DNA of 28,200 nt from a virus, in IMG/VR virus record IMGVR_UViG_3300045961_000119, positions 1-28,200 of that record; one strand, written 5' to 3'. Shown here one piece after another: positions 27,824 through 28,200 of this stretch. The notes beneath the pieces are model-generated. The model did not search any database, had not been told where the DNA came from, and saw only the letters and a program-made list of their open reading frames with translations. The translations under genes were made by a program, and so were the position numbers. How positions within the stretch are numbered: position 1 is the stretch's first letter; each line of letters opens with the position of its first letter.

Positions 27824-28104
27824 AACGCGAACTGAACGAGCAGCAACTGGCAGCACTCCGCAAGAACGCAGCAAAGGGACGCAAGAAGCTGGCGCAGATG
27901 CGCAAGGCGGGCATCCCGATCAAGAAGCCCGGGCCGAAGAAGAACAAGGCGGTGGAGATTCCGCTGGCGATGGTCCCGGCTGGCCCGCCGCCTGTCCCGG
28001 CGAAGCGCAGGGAAAGGGTGGCGTCGCGTGAGTCGGTCGATGCGCTGGCGCAGTTGATCGTAGCAACGTGGGCAGAAGTGGAACGCCGGAAGGGGACGCT
28101 GTGA
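27820..28104 (+). CDS. Basic, Pro/Lys-rich hypothetical protein, 94 aa
   Basis: ATG 27820 overlaps the previous stop (ATGA) with GGAGG four bases upstream. The N-terminal third is strongly basic and helical (MKRELNEQQLAALRKNAAKG, then RKKLAQMRKAGIPIKKPGPK), resembling DNA- or RNA-binding tails. A Pro/Ala linker follows, then a helix (SVDALAQLIVATWAEVERR). It may bind nucleic acid, which is inferred from charge alone. Confidence 0.68.
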   Translation: MKRELNEQQLAALRKNAAKGRKKLAQMRKAGIPIKKPGPKKNKAVEIPLAMVPAGPPPVPAKRRERVASRESVDALAQLIVATWAEVERRKGTL

Positions 28105-28200
28105 ACTACTCCTTGGAACAGGAAACGGAAATCGTGCGCTTGCAACGCGACAAGGAAACGCTGATCGAGGAGTGCCAGCGGCTGCGCGAGCACATCGCGT
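28101..28200 (+). CDS. Start of a coiled-coil protein (runs off the window)
   Basis: A GTG at 28101 overlaps the preceding TGA as GTGA, an arrangement seen at other genes here, and AAGGGG lies upstream. The 33 visible codons encode MNYSLEQETEIVRLQRDKET followed by more Glu/Arg-rich helix. The frame is open to the window edge. Identity unknown. Confidence 0.6.
   Translation, partial: MNYSLEQETEIVRLQRDKETLIEECQRLREHIA

Noticed and set aside
1-28200. CRISPR array, tRNA, rRNA or insertion sequence
   Set aside because: I looked for regularly spaced repeats, cloverleaf ends and paired terminal repeats with a transposase and saw none; the six palindromes are irregularly spaced.

Overview
The window is a stretch of the genome of a tailed, double-stranded DNA bacteriophage, GC-rich and very densely packed. 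The order of the head genes (small terminase, large terminase, portal, scaffold, decoration-like protein, major capsid) is unmistakable. Strong Shine-Dalgarno sequences, high GC at third codon positions and a few small proteins of types I associate with phages of Burkholderia and relatives suggest a betaproteobacterial host; that host call is an inference. No integrase, repressor, polymerase, lysis gene, tRNA or CRISPR array can be seen. The lysis and replication genes must lie outside the window if present.

Layout. Positions 1-13092 are a single leftward (minus-strand) virion operon. In transcription order it holds: the probable small terminase, two small proteins, the large terminase, a P22-like portal of 839 aa, a 62-aa protein, a GroES-like co-chaperonin, a scaffold, a 150-aa protein, a decoration-like protein and the major capsid protein. 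A strong UUCG-loop terminator follows the capsid gene. Beyond it come smaller structural or unknown proteins, one with a signal peptide, and the operon runs off the left edge in a beta-rich protein. Most junctions are 1-4 base stop/start overlaps. Positions 13093-13582 are a non-coding divergent region. It holds a rightward terminator with no rightward gene in front of it, and two 17-bp direct repeats 48 bp apart. Positions 13583-28200 are a rightward (plus-strand) operon of about 38 mostly tiny, tightly coupled genes, many of unknown function. These include zinc-ribbon proteins, single-span membrane proteins, coiled coils and a lipoprotein.

Two things stand out in the rightward arm. First, a 22-bp palindrome (nine-base arms near AAAGGTAAC / GTTACCTTT around a four-base centre) occurs six times between 13.8 and 20.9 kb. 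In three copies it is followed by CAAC and a strong ribosome binding site with ATG 16-18 bases away; in two it is buried in coding sequence. It looks like a phage-specific operator or RNA hairpin regulator. Second, positions 21897-26145 hold a MoxR-type AAA+ ATPase, a protein that joins an HExxH metallopeptidase-like domain to a von Willebrand A domain, three small unknown genes and a DUF3150-like protein, directly followed by a glycine-zipper lipoprotein. This resembles a multi-component MoxR/VWA chaperone or conflict module carried by a phage, and it is the best candidate for an undescribed system here.

All identifications come from reading motifs and recalling families. No database search was run, and start sites were chosen from ribosome binding sites and gene overlaps.
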